A program made the position numbers and the translations under genes. From positions 1-36,800 of the forward strand of contig CAMBTP010000027.1 in the NCBI GenBank assembly GCA_945870855.1: a stretch of 36,800 bases of DNA, written 5' to 3'. Shown here one piece after another: positions 30,496 to 36,800 of this stretch (the stretch's first letter is position 1; each line of letters opens with the position of its first letter). The notes beneath the pieces are model-generated. The model saw nothing but the letters and a program-made list of their open reading frames with translations, was not told where the DNA came from and did not search any database. Source of the DNA: Prosthecobacter debontii (lineage in GTDB: Bacteria > Verrucomicrobiota > Verrucomicrobiia > Verrucomicrobiales > Akkermansiaceae).

Positions 30496-31068
30496 ATGTT
30501 AGCCGATTATCGAGTCTGTATCGATGCCTGTGTGCTGGCTAACTATTCGGTCAGCGACCTTCTCCTACGGCTAGCTGAGAGGACACGGATCTACACTCCG
30601 GTTCTTTCCAATATGATTCTGGACGAGGTTCGCCGCACACACGTCGAGAAGCTCGATTGGGGGGAGGAGATGGCCAACTCATGGCAGATGGCGATCCGTA
30701 AAGCCTTCCCGGAAACGATCGTGGAAGGATTCGAACCTTTGCTGGCTTGCATCACCAACGATGAAAAAGACCGGCACGTGGTGGCGGCGGCATTGGTGGG
30801 AAAGGCTCAACTAATCGTCACCTTCAACCTCAAAGACTTCGCGACCAAGCATCTGGAACAATGGGGAATCGAAGCGCAGCATCCGCAGGACTATCTAATC
30901 ACACTCTTTGAGATGAAACCCGAGTTGGTGATCTCCATTCTCCACAATGCCGCTACAAAGCATCATCAAACCGCCCAACAACGTCTCGCCAAGTTGGCGG
31001 TGGCCATCCCGCGCTTCGCCGAACACGTCGCCGAGCAGATGGGATGGAACCTGAAAGACCCGTCATGA
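30496..31068 (+). CDS. PIN-domain toxin (VapC-like ribonuclease)
   Basis: The 190-residue protein carries a PIN domain: YRVCIDACVLANYSV (first Asp), LSNMILDEVRRTH (Glu), DEKDRHVVAAAL (acidic pair) and LIVTFNLKDFATKH (Asp). These four acidic clusters bind the divalent ion that PIN ribonucleases use to cut RNA, typically tRNA or rRNA in VapC. About 60 residues of helix follow the core. It is translated right after the antitoxin gene (two-base gap). Nothing recognisable lies in 31069-31314. Confidence 0.9.
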   Translation: MLADYRVCIDACVLANYSVSDLLLRLAERTRIYTPVLSNMILDEVRRTHVEKLDWGEEMANSWQMAIRKAFPETIVEGFEPLLACITNDEKDRHVVAAALVGKAQLIVTFNLKDFATKHLEQWGIEAQHPQDYLITLFEMKPELVISILHNAATKHHQTAQQRLAKLAVAIPRFAEHVAEQMGWNLKDPS

Positions 31069-31314
31069 GAAATTCCTATTATGCCCATTTCCGCATCCTC
31101 CCGCCGATGAAAATATTCGCCATGAAGTCCGCAAACCTCTGCCGCCGATTCAAAATGTGAAATTGCGCGGACTGCACTCACCGAGACCGATCAGAGTTCA
31201 TTTTTCTTGATCCTGCCATGCGAGTCCCCGCTAAAACCCATTTCCCGGCCGCTTTCGCCCGCCCCTATTTCGCGTTGCCATATCTAGGCATCCGTTGAAA
31301 CTCTCGGCACCGCT

Positions 31315-32847
31315 ATGTCGAATCCTTTCCGCGAAGATCTCGTTTCCCGCAACCGTCCCGAGCCATGCACGGTGGTGATCTTCGGCGCGACCGGAGACCT
31401 CACCCACCGCAAGCTCATCCCTGCTCTCTACAACCTCGCCGTCGATGGCGAGCTGCCGACGGGCGTGAACATCATCGGCTTCGCGCGGCGGGAAAAATCG
31501 GATACAGAGTTCCGCACCAGCCTTGAAGAACTGAACCGAAAGGTTTCGCGTAGCGGCCACAATCCAGAGGTTTGGGGAAATTTCATCGAAAGCGTTAGTT
31601 ACCACTGTTCCGAATTCATCGATGAAGCAGGCTATGCTTCGCTTGCGAAACGCCTCGATGAAATCGATGCCGGCCGCGGCGGCAAGGGTAACCGCTTGTT
31701 CTACATCGCGTCCGCACCGGAGTTTTTCGATGAAATTCTAGTTCACCTGAAAATCGCCGGCCTCAACAAGGCGAAGGATGGCTGCTGGGCGCGCGTGATC
31801 ATCGAAAAGCCCTTCGGCACCGACCTCAAGACCGCAAAGCACCTCAACAAGGTGGTCAGCGAAACCTTCGCGGAAAAAGACACCTACCGTATCGATCACT
31901 ATCTCGGCAAAGAGACCGCGCAGAACCTGATGGTGCTCCGCTTCGCAAACGCGATTTTCGAGCCGCTCTGGAACAGCCGTTACATCAGCCACATCCAGAT
32001 TACTTGTTCGGAAAACCTCGGCATGGAGGGTGGGCGCGGTGGTTACTACGAGAAGTCCGGCGCCCTCCGCGACATGGTGCAGAACCACCTCCTCCAGCTC
32101 CTCAGCCTCGTCGCAATGGAGCCACCCACCGATCTTTCTGCCGATGGGATCCGCGATGAAAAGGTGAAAGTTATCCGCTCGCTGCGGCAGTGGGACACGC
32201 CGGAAAAGGTCGCGCAAAACGTAATCCGCGCCCAATACACCGCCGGCCACGTCGATGGCAATCCCGTCCCCGGATACCGCGAGGAAGACCGCGTTTCCGC
32301 CACCTCCGAGACCGAGGCCTACGTTGCCGTGCGGCTGCTCATCGATACATGGCGTTGGAGCGGCGTGCCGTTCTACATTCGTATGGGCAAGCGCCTGCCG
32401 AAAAAATCCACCGAGATCTCGGTCCATTTCCAAGACGCCCCCTCCGTGCTTTTCGGCGCTCTGCCCGGCGGCGTCCCCGGCGGCAACGTCCTCGTCATCC
32501 GCATCCAGCCGGACGAGGGCATTTCACTCCGCATGGTTTCAAAAATCCCCGGCACATCCCTCCGCCTTGAGCCGGTGAAAATGGATTTCCACTACGCCAC
32601 CAGCTTCGGAAAAGGCAGCCCCGAAGCCTACGAGCGCCTCATTCTCGATGCCATCGCCGGCGATGCCACGCTCTTCGCCCGCCGCGACGAGGTCGAGGAA
32701 GCATGGCGCTTCATCGACCACATCGAGCACGCTTGGCACGAGTCCGAAAACAAGCCGCCGATGGCAGAATTCGTCGCCGGCTCATGGGGCCCGAAGGAGG
32801 CCGATGAGATGATCAAAAACGACGGCTTCGCATGGCGCAGACTTTGA
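31315..32847 (+). CDS. zwf: Zwf, glucose-6-phosphate 1-dehydrogenase
   Basis: The 510-residue enzyme is full length. It shows the NADP Rossmann motif VIFGATGDLTHRKLIPAL, the catalytic IEKPFGTDL and the active-site signature YRIDHYLGKETAQN, then the substrate-domain segments MVQNHLLQLLSLVAMEPP and GKRLPKKSTEISVHF. It oxidises glucose-6-phosphate to 6-phosphogluconolactone in the pentose phosphate pathway, in the cytosol. opcA, which encodes a G6PDH assembly factor in cyanobacteria and actinobacteria, follows about 485 bp downstream, interrupted by a toxin-antitoxin pair with its own promoter. Confidence 0.96.
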   Translation: MSNPFREDLVSRNRPEPCTVVIFGATGDLTHRKLIPALYNLAVDGELPTGVNIIGFARREKSDTEFRTSLEELNRKVSRSGHNPEVWGNFIESVSYHCSEFIDEAGYASLAKRLDEIDAGRGGKGNRLFYIASAPEFFDEILVHLKIAGLNKAKDGCWARVIIEKPFGTDLKTAKHLNKVVSETFAEKDTYRIDHYLGKETAQNLMVLRFANAIFEPLWNSRYISHIQITCSENLGMEGGRGGYYEKSGALRDMVQNHLLQLLSLVAMEPPTDLSADGIRDEKVKVIRSLRQWDTPEKVAQNVIRAQYTAGHVDGNPVPGYREEDRVSATSETEAYVAVRLLIDTWRWSGVPFYIRMGKRLPKKSTEISVHFQDAPSVLFGALPGGVPGGNVLVIRIQPDEGISLRMVSKIPGTSLRLEPVKMDFHYATSFGKGSPEAYERLILDAIAGDATLFARRDEVEEAWRFIDHIEHAWHESENKPPMAEFVAGSWGPKEADEMIKNDGFAWRRL

Positions 32848-32859
32848 GTTTCCGGGAGC

Positions 32860-32888
32860 TTGCGCCATCGGATAGCAGTAGCTATAAT
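32860..32888 (+). promoter_or_regulatory. Sigma-70-like promoter before the RelB-type antitoxin gene
   Basis: TTGCGC (32860-32865), a 17-bp spacer, then a perfect TATAAT (32883-32888). The start codon lies only seven bases after the -10 box, so the transcript would begin at or beside the ATG at 32896 and be leaderless. The promoter lies right after the zwf stop (32847) and can also supply opcA. Confidence 0.7.
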
Positions 32889-32895
32889 CTAAAAC

Positions 32896-33090
32896 ATGAA
32901 AACGCGATTTCTCACGGACGAAAAAGGCAAGGTCATATCCGCTGTGGTGCCCATCAAGGAATATGAGGCGATGCTCGAGGATCTTGAGGATCTTGCGGCC
33001 GTAGTGGAACGGCGGAACGACGAGACGGTTCCTTGGGAACAGGTGAAAAAGGAACTGGATATCAAATCAAAAGGTCTTGTTCGAAATTGA
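32896..33090 (+). CDS. RelB/Phd-type antitoxin
   Basis: The 64-residue protein begins MKTRFLTDEKGKVISAVVP and continues KEYEAMLEDLEDLAAVVE, the short N-terminal fold and following helix of Phd/YefM or RelB antitoxins. The C-terminal tail, which would wrap the toxin, ends in SKGLVRN. It overlaps the next gene by 14 bases, a typical antitoxin-toxin arrangement. It is preceded by a strong promoter and would probably repress it. Confidence 0.85.
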   Translation: MKTRFLTDEKGKVISAVVPIKEYEAMLEDLEDLAAVVERRNDETVPWEQVKKELDIKSKGLVRN

Positions 33091-33331
33091 ATACACCAAA
33101 GCCGCGCGCAAGGATCTAAGGAAGCTGGATCAGGTGCCGAGGGCAAGAATTGGGGAGGCCATAGACGGCCTGGCCTCCGATCCTCATCCACCCGGTTCCA
33201 GGAAAATGATCGGCTCCGAGGCTCTGTTTCGTATCCGTGTCGGCGATTACAGGGTGATTTATGAGGTTCGGAATGAGGTTCTGACCATATTCATCATCAA
33301 GGTAGGCCACCGCAAAAACATCTACAGCTGA
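33077..33331 (+). CDS. RelE-type toxin
   Basis: The 84-residue protein starts with TTG at 33077 inside the antitoxin gene; AAAAGG lies before it. It has the RelE fold: FEIEYTKAARKDLRKLD, PPGSRKMIGSEALFRIRVGDYRVIYEV and the C-terminal FIIKVGHRKNIYS. The basic residues in RIRVGDYR and GHRKNIY are those used in mRNA cutting at the ribosome in RelE. The opcA ATG follows one base after its stop. This position means it is cotranscribed with opcA. Confidence 0.9.
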   Translation: MFEIEYTKAARKDLRKLDQVPRARIGEAIDGLASDPHPPGSRKMIGSEALFRIRVGDYRVIYEVRNEVLTIFIIKVGHRKNIYS

Positions 33332-33332
33332 T

Positions 33333-34370
33333 ATGACCACCACCCTAACAGACGAATACGCGGAACTCGGGAAAGAAGTCCCTGTTTCCCAGATCGACCA
33401 CGAGCTACGTGCCCTGTGGGAGCAGGACGATGCGCGCACCAACGCGTCGCTGATGAACCTCGTCGTTTACACCGAGAGAAAAGGTGGACTGCTGGAAAAT
33501 TCGCGCATCATCAGTGATCTCACTCGTGAGAACGCTTGCCGCGCCATCCTCGTAGAGATCGCCCGCGATGAGGTGGCTTCCCTCCGCGCGTGGATCACCG
33601 CGCATTGCCAACTCTCCCACGGCCAGAAATCCGTCTGCTGCGAGCAGATCGCCTTCCGCCTCACCGGCCGTGTCACCGGGCGCTTCCGCAACACCGTCTT
33701 CTCCCACCTCAACTCCGATCTCCCCCTCGTCTTCTGGTGGCAGGGCGAGCTCTCCGAAGTTTTCACCGAGCGACTCTCAAGTGTGATCGACCGCCTCATC
33801 GTGGACAGCTCCTCGTGGGCGGATCCCAAAGTCGGCTTCGCGAGGATTTCAGAAGCCACCGAGGGAAATACGGCACTTGTAGTACAAGATCTCGCATGGA
33901 CGCGCTGCTGGCAGTTCCGCGTCGGCATCGCCGGACTTTTCGATGATGCCGTGGCGCAGGCGATGCTCGGCGAGATTGCGAACATACGCATCAAGCACTC
34001 CCCGCCGCACCGCAACACCGCCCTGCAACTCCTAGCGTGGCTGGCCGTGCAGGCAGGTTGGAAAATCGCCGGAGCTAATACGTTCGAAACTAAAGAAGGC
34101 CGCCGCATCCTCGCCGATATCGAGTCTTCCGCCGATTCCGCCACGCTCGGACTCATCGAACTTTCATCCCCGAAAACCACCGTTCGGATCAGCCGTGAAA
34201 AGGGCACCGCCCACCTCCTCCGCGAGATTGAATCCGGCGATTACAAAGTCAGCTCCCTCTCTCCCGCTGACCCAGATTCCTCCGAAAGCCTAATCGCCTG
34301 CCAGCTTTCACGCGGCGGCAAGAATTCCCTTTTCCTTAAAATCCTCCCGACCTTTCTGGTGCTTCTCTGA
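33333..34370 (+). CDS. opcA: OpcA, glucose-6-phosphate dehydrogenase assembly protein
   Basis: The 345-residue protein matches the OpcA family: ASLMNLVVYTERKGGL near the N-terminus, SLRAWITAHCQ and CCEQIAFRLTG in the middle, FWWQGELSE and the C-terminal RIKHSPPHRNTALQLLAWLA. OpcA stabilises or activates G6PDH. In most genomes it is next to zwf; here a RelBE-type pair is inserted between. The start is one base after the toxin stop with no room for its own ribosome site, so translation is likely coupled to the toxin. The next gene is convergent, with 17 bp between stops. Confidence 0.88.
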   Translation: MTTTLTDEYAELGKEVPVSQIDHELRALWEQDDARTNASLMNLVVYTERKGGLLENSRIISDLTRENACRAILVEIARDEVASLRAWITAHCQLSHGQKSVCCEQIAFRLTGRVTGRFRNTVFSHLNSDLPLVFWWQGELSEVFTERLSSVIDRLIVDSSSWADPKVGFARISEATEGNTALVVQDLAWTRCWQFRVGIAGLFDDAVAQAMLGEIANIRIKHSPPHRNTALQLLAWLAVQAGWKIAGANTFETKEGRRILADIESSADSATLGLIELSSPKTTVRISREKGTAHLLREIESGDYKVSSLSPADPDSSESLIACQLSRGGKNSLFLKILPTFLVLL

Positions 34371-34387
34371 GCAACCGTAAATCCGCT

Positions 34388-35320
34388 CTAACTAATTCCG
34401 TGCTGATAGGGATCGCCGGGTGAGAATACGATTTCCGTCACGGCGGTCACGAAGGCTTCACCGGTGATTTCCGGGATGATCTCGCCGTTCACGATGGAGA
34501 CTTTGCCCTCGAACACACCACCGAGAATCCCGGCCTGCCGCCAGACTTCGCCTTCCTTGAGATCCCCGTCCACATAGAGGCAAGCCAGCTTCGCGCTGAC
34601 GCCCGTTCCGCAAGGCGAGCGATCGTATTCCGCTCCGGGACAAAGCACGAAGTTTCTGCTATCCACTCCCTCATCTCCATCGCCCACCACTTCGATGTGA
34701 TCGATCTCCCCGCCGTCATCGCCGCGGATGCCCGCCGTTTCCAGGCCTTTTCTAACAGCTTTCGCGAAGCCCATGAGCTTTTCCAAATTCGCTTTTTGCA
34801 GTCCGATGCCGGGATCACGAACGAGGAAAAACCAGTTTCCACCCCACGCGATATCGCCCTTCACCGTGCCGTAGCCCTCCGCCTCCACGGCGAGATCCTT
34901 GCGCAACCGGTATGACGCGACATTGGAAACCGTAACCCGTCCGTTTCCATGCAGCTTCGCCCCCACCACACCGACGGGCGTCTCGATCCGATATTCGCCC
35001 GCCTGCATCTTGCCGAGATATTCGAGAGTCGCGACGAGGCCGATGGTCGCGTGGCCGCACATGCCGAGGTAGCCGGAGTTGTTGAAAAAAATCACCGCCG
35101 CGTCGTTGGCCGGATCGTCGGGCTCGCAGAGCAACGCGCCGACTGCCGCTTCGGAAGCGCGCGGCTCCAGGCAAAGCGATGTCCGCAACCAGTCGAAGTT
35201 TTCACGCAAGCGCGCGAAACGTTCCGCCAAAATCCCGCCTCCCAGATCCGGCGCGCCGGAGACAACTAGCCGCGTAGGCTCGCCGGCTGTATGAGAATCG
35301 ATGACCCGGATTTTTTCCAT
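34388..35320 (-). CDS. Proline racemase-superfamily enzyme, probable 4-hydroxyproline 2-epimerase
   Basis: The 310-residue enzyme begins IRVIDSHTAGEPTRLV. Both catalytic cysteines are present: Cys88 in GMCGHATIG and Cys237 in DRSPCGTGVSAK. Two Cys residues fit racemases and epimerases; the related trans-3-hydroxyproline dehydratase has a different second residue. The family members beside an amino-acid oxidase are usually 4-hydroxyproline 2-epimerases that turn trans-4-hydroxy-L-proline into cis-4-hydroxy-D-proline. The oxidase gene lies seven bases upstream on the same strand. The exact substrate is inferred. Confidence 0.88.
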   Translation of the reverse strand: MEKIRVIDSHTAGEPTRLVVSGAPDLGGGILAERFARLRENFDWLRTSLCLEPRASEAAVGALLCEPDDPANDAAVIFFNNSGYLGMCGHATIGLVATLEYLGKMQAGEYRIETPVGVVGAKLHGNGRVTVSNVASYRLRKDLAVEAEGYGTVKGDIAWGGNWFFLVRDPGIGLQKANLEKLMGFAKAVRKGLETAGIRGDDGGEIDHIEVVGDGDEGVDSRNFVLCPGAEYDRSPCGTGVSAKLACLYVDGDLKEGEVWRQAGILGGVFEGKVSIVNGEIIPEITGEAFVTAVTEIVFSPGDPYQHGIS

Positions 35321-35327
35321 ACGCGTT

Positions 35328-36590
35328 TCAATAGCGATCCGGATCGAGCAGCGCCATATCGTATTTCATCGCCGCACCCGTGATGAGATCCGCGACCATC
35401 TCCCCGCTCACTGGCGCGAGGCTGAGACCGAGCATTGAGTGCCCCGTGGCGACGACGACGTTCTCGCGGCCACCCGCCCTGCCAATGTAAGGCATGCCGT
35501 CCGGCGAGCAGGGACGCAGTCCTTTCCAAACCTCCAGCCCGCTGAAATCAGTTTCCGCGAGCTCAGGAAAATAGCCACCGATCGATTTGAGGATGCCGCT
35601 GAGCCGCCTGCGGTTCACCGATTCATCGAGACCTACTATTTCCATCGTACCTCCGATGCGAAGCTTACCGCCCATCGGAGTCACCGCCACCCGCGCCTCA
35701 TTGAGCAGCGAGCAAATAGACGGCAGCGCCGGTGGATTCGGGTGCGTGACGCTGTATCCCTTGCCAGCTTGCATCGGCAAGTTGATGCCGAGTTTTTTTC
35801 CCACCGTTGGCGACCACGAGCCACCGCAAAGCACAAACTCCTCACCGAAAATCTCCTCGCCGTTTTTCAAAATGGCCGACTCCACCTTCGCGCCAGATTG
35901 CCGGAAACCCTCCACCTCCGCACCCCAACGGATCGCGCCGCCGAGTCGTTGCACTTGAGCCCGTAGATCACCGAGAAAACGCGCCGGATCGAGATGGCAG
36001 TCCTGCGCGAAATACACTCCGCCGATCACATCCATCTGAATCGCGGGATCTTTCGCCCGCACTCCCTCCGCATCTAACAGCTCCGCCTCCACACCGAGCG
36101 ATTTCGCGGTGGCGACGATCTCCGCCTCGTGCCCCAGCGCCTCGCGGGTCTTGCAAAGCATTAGCAGCCCCTTTTTTTCCAATCCAAACCCGAAGCCCTC
36201 CGTCTCCGCGAGTTCCGTGAACATCGCGCGGCTACGCAAGGCCATGTCACGCAGCACCGGCATCGCCCGCTTCACTCTCGCGGGGCTGGATGCCCGGTAA
36301 AATTTCCAGCCCCATGAAACCAGCTCCCAGCTCGGACGCGGGCGGATCGCGAAAGGGCTTTCTGGATCGAACATCCAGCGAATCCCTTTCCAAATCATCC
36401 CCGGTGCCGCCAGCGGCACAAAGTGACTCGGCACCACCATCCCCGCATTCCCCGTTGAGCAACTCGCATCCGCCTCCGTTCCCCGCTCAATTACCGTCAC
36501 CCGCAGGCCTCTTTTCAAGAGCTGATACGCCGCAGAAAATCCGATCAATCCGCCGCCGATCACCACCACGTGCCTCTCGCTTTTCGTCAC
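35328..36590 (-). CDS. FAD-dependent D-amino-acid/cis-4-hydroxy-D-proline dehydrogenase (DadA-like)
   Basis: The 420-residue flavoprotein has the dinucleotide-binding start HVVVIGGGLIGFSAAYQLL and a DadA-like pattern: ASCSTGNAGMVVPSHFVPLA, FGFGLEKKGLLMLCKT, GGVYFAQDCHLDPARFL and the C-terminal FAD-contact GLRPCSPDGMPYIGRA then ATGHSMLGLSLAP. It probably oxidises the D-imino acid made by the epimerase encoded seven bases downstream, giving a two-step hydroxyproline degradation. No pyrroline-carboxylate deaminase gene is within the window. The nearest upstream DNA is an insertion-sequence edge. Confidence 0.88.
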   Translation of the reverse strand: MTKSERHVVVIGGGLIGFSAAYQLLKRGLRVTVIERGTEADASCSTGNAGMVVPSHFVPLAAPGMIWKGIRWMFDPESPFAIRPRPSWELVSWGWKFYRASSPARVKRAMPVLRDMALRSRAMFTELAETEGFGFGLEKKGLLMLCKTREALGHEAEIVATAKSLGVEAELLDAEGVRAKDPAIQMDVIGGVYFAQDCHLDPARFLGDLRAQVQRLGGAIRWGAEVEGFRQSGAKVESAILKNGEEIFGEEFVLCGGSWSPTVGKKLGINLPMQAGKGYSVTHPNPPALPSICSLLNEARVAVTPMGGKLRIGGTMEIVGLDESVNRRRLSGILKSIGGYFPELAETDFSGLEVWKGLRPCSPDGMPYIGRAGGRENVVVATGHSMLGLSLAPVSGEMVADLITGAAMKYDMALLDPDRY

Positions 36591-36656
36591 GGCGAAAGGC
36601 TATCCAAAAGAATCAAATCCGATAGCGCAAAATCCCTTTCTAGCCAGAAGCGCGCA

Positions 36657-36680
36657 TTGCGCCAAGTAGAATGACACCGG
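36657..36680 (+). repeat. Insertion-sequence end repeat, copy 1
   Basis: TTGCGCCA, three variable bases, then AGAATGACACCGG. A second copy begins 56 bp later, and a transposase start follows. The pair are probable transposase-binding sites at the left end of an IS. Nothing else is seen between 36591 and this copy. Confidence 0.65.
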
Positions 36681-36712
36681 GGAGAGCCTTAAAATGAGGC
36701 TTTAAGAGGTCG

Positions 36713-36736
36713 TTGCGCCAGAAAGAATGACACCGG
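36713..36736 (+). repeat. Insertion-sequence end repeat, copy 2
   Basis: TTGCGCCA, three variable bases, then AGAATGACACCGG, in the same orientation as copy 1 and 22 bases before the transposase ATG. Confidence 0.65.
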
Positions 36737-36757
36737 ATGAAAACATTATCTGGAATC

Positions 36758-36800
36758 ATGAGTCACGTTAGTAAGAAAGAATATTTAAAGAGCTGTCGGC
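36758..36800 (+). mobile_element. Start of an IS transposase with integrase-type family opening (3' cut by window edge)
   Basis: From ATG at 36758 the frame reads MSHVSKKEYLKSCR and runs off the window. The VSKKEYL opening is typical of DDE integrase-type transposases (IS481-like or related). Codons are AT-rich compared with neighbouring genes. Only 14 residues are visible, so the family is a guess. Confidence 0.6.

Noticed and set aside
1..36800. rRNA or tRNA genes
   Set aside because: I found no conserved tRNA arm sequences or rRNA blocks by reading; a covariance-model search would be needed to be certain.

Overview
The window is GC-rich chromosomal DNA of a Gram-negative bacterium (LptF/G-type lipopolysaccharide export permease, a lipobox lipoprotein). 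Gene content, gene order and codon use suggest the Verrucomicrobiota, perhaps near Luteolibacter, but this is inference and no marker gene proves it. About 34 protein genes or gene parts can be supported. I recognise no rRNA, tRNA or CRISPR array.

Layout. (1) 1-6741 is housekeeping: the end of typA, an RlmM-like rRNA methyltransferase, a magnesium channel mgtE divergent from purE-purK, and a double-cupin protein. (2) 6817-10084, all on the minus strand, holds an antenna-less photolyase-like FAD protein, a nitric oxide synthase oxygenase domain and an EamA transporter. (3) 10163-18697 is mixed metabolism and envelope: S4 RNA-binding protein, hexose-6-phosphate mutarotase, a RelE-like protein, a NahK-like sugar kinase, an aldo/keto reductase, TsaB, an LptF/G permease, a SulP transporter and an ABM-fold protein. 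(4) 18697-28592 is a six-gene defence-type island: SNF2 helicase, AAA15 ATPase, DUF4276 (TOPRIM-like by motif), type III-like Mod methyltransferase, GxxExxY PD-(D/E)XK-like protein, and a Res-like helicase-nuclease. (5) 28634-31068 holds a decayed sugar-binding-protein gene, a GH25-like lipoprotein and a HTH/PIN toxin-antitoxin pair. (6) 31315-34370 is zwf and opcA with a RelBE-type pair wedged between them. (7) 34388-36590 is a two-gene hydroxyproline/D-amino-acid catabolic operon. (8) The right edge enters an insertion sequence.

The most interesting signal is in the island. An imperfect palindromic repeat family (at least six copies) is not only between genes but inside them. Two tandem copies lie in frame in the N-terminus of Mod, a full and a half copy lie in frame in the SNF2 helicase, one supplies the C-terminus and stop of the GxxExxY gene, and one begins at the Mod stop codon. 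This resembles in logic the Rickettsia palindromic elements that insert into coding genes. The ATPase/DUF4276 pair, overlapping at TGATG, looks like a PARIS/OLD-type ATPase-nuclease module carried inside a type III-like restriction system. The NOS gene is the second highlight: the heme Cys, substrate Glu and pterin-site Trp are all present, and it has an animal-like Val where characterised Bacillus enzymes have Ile.
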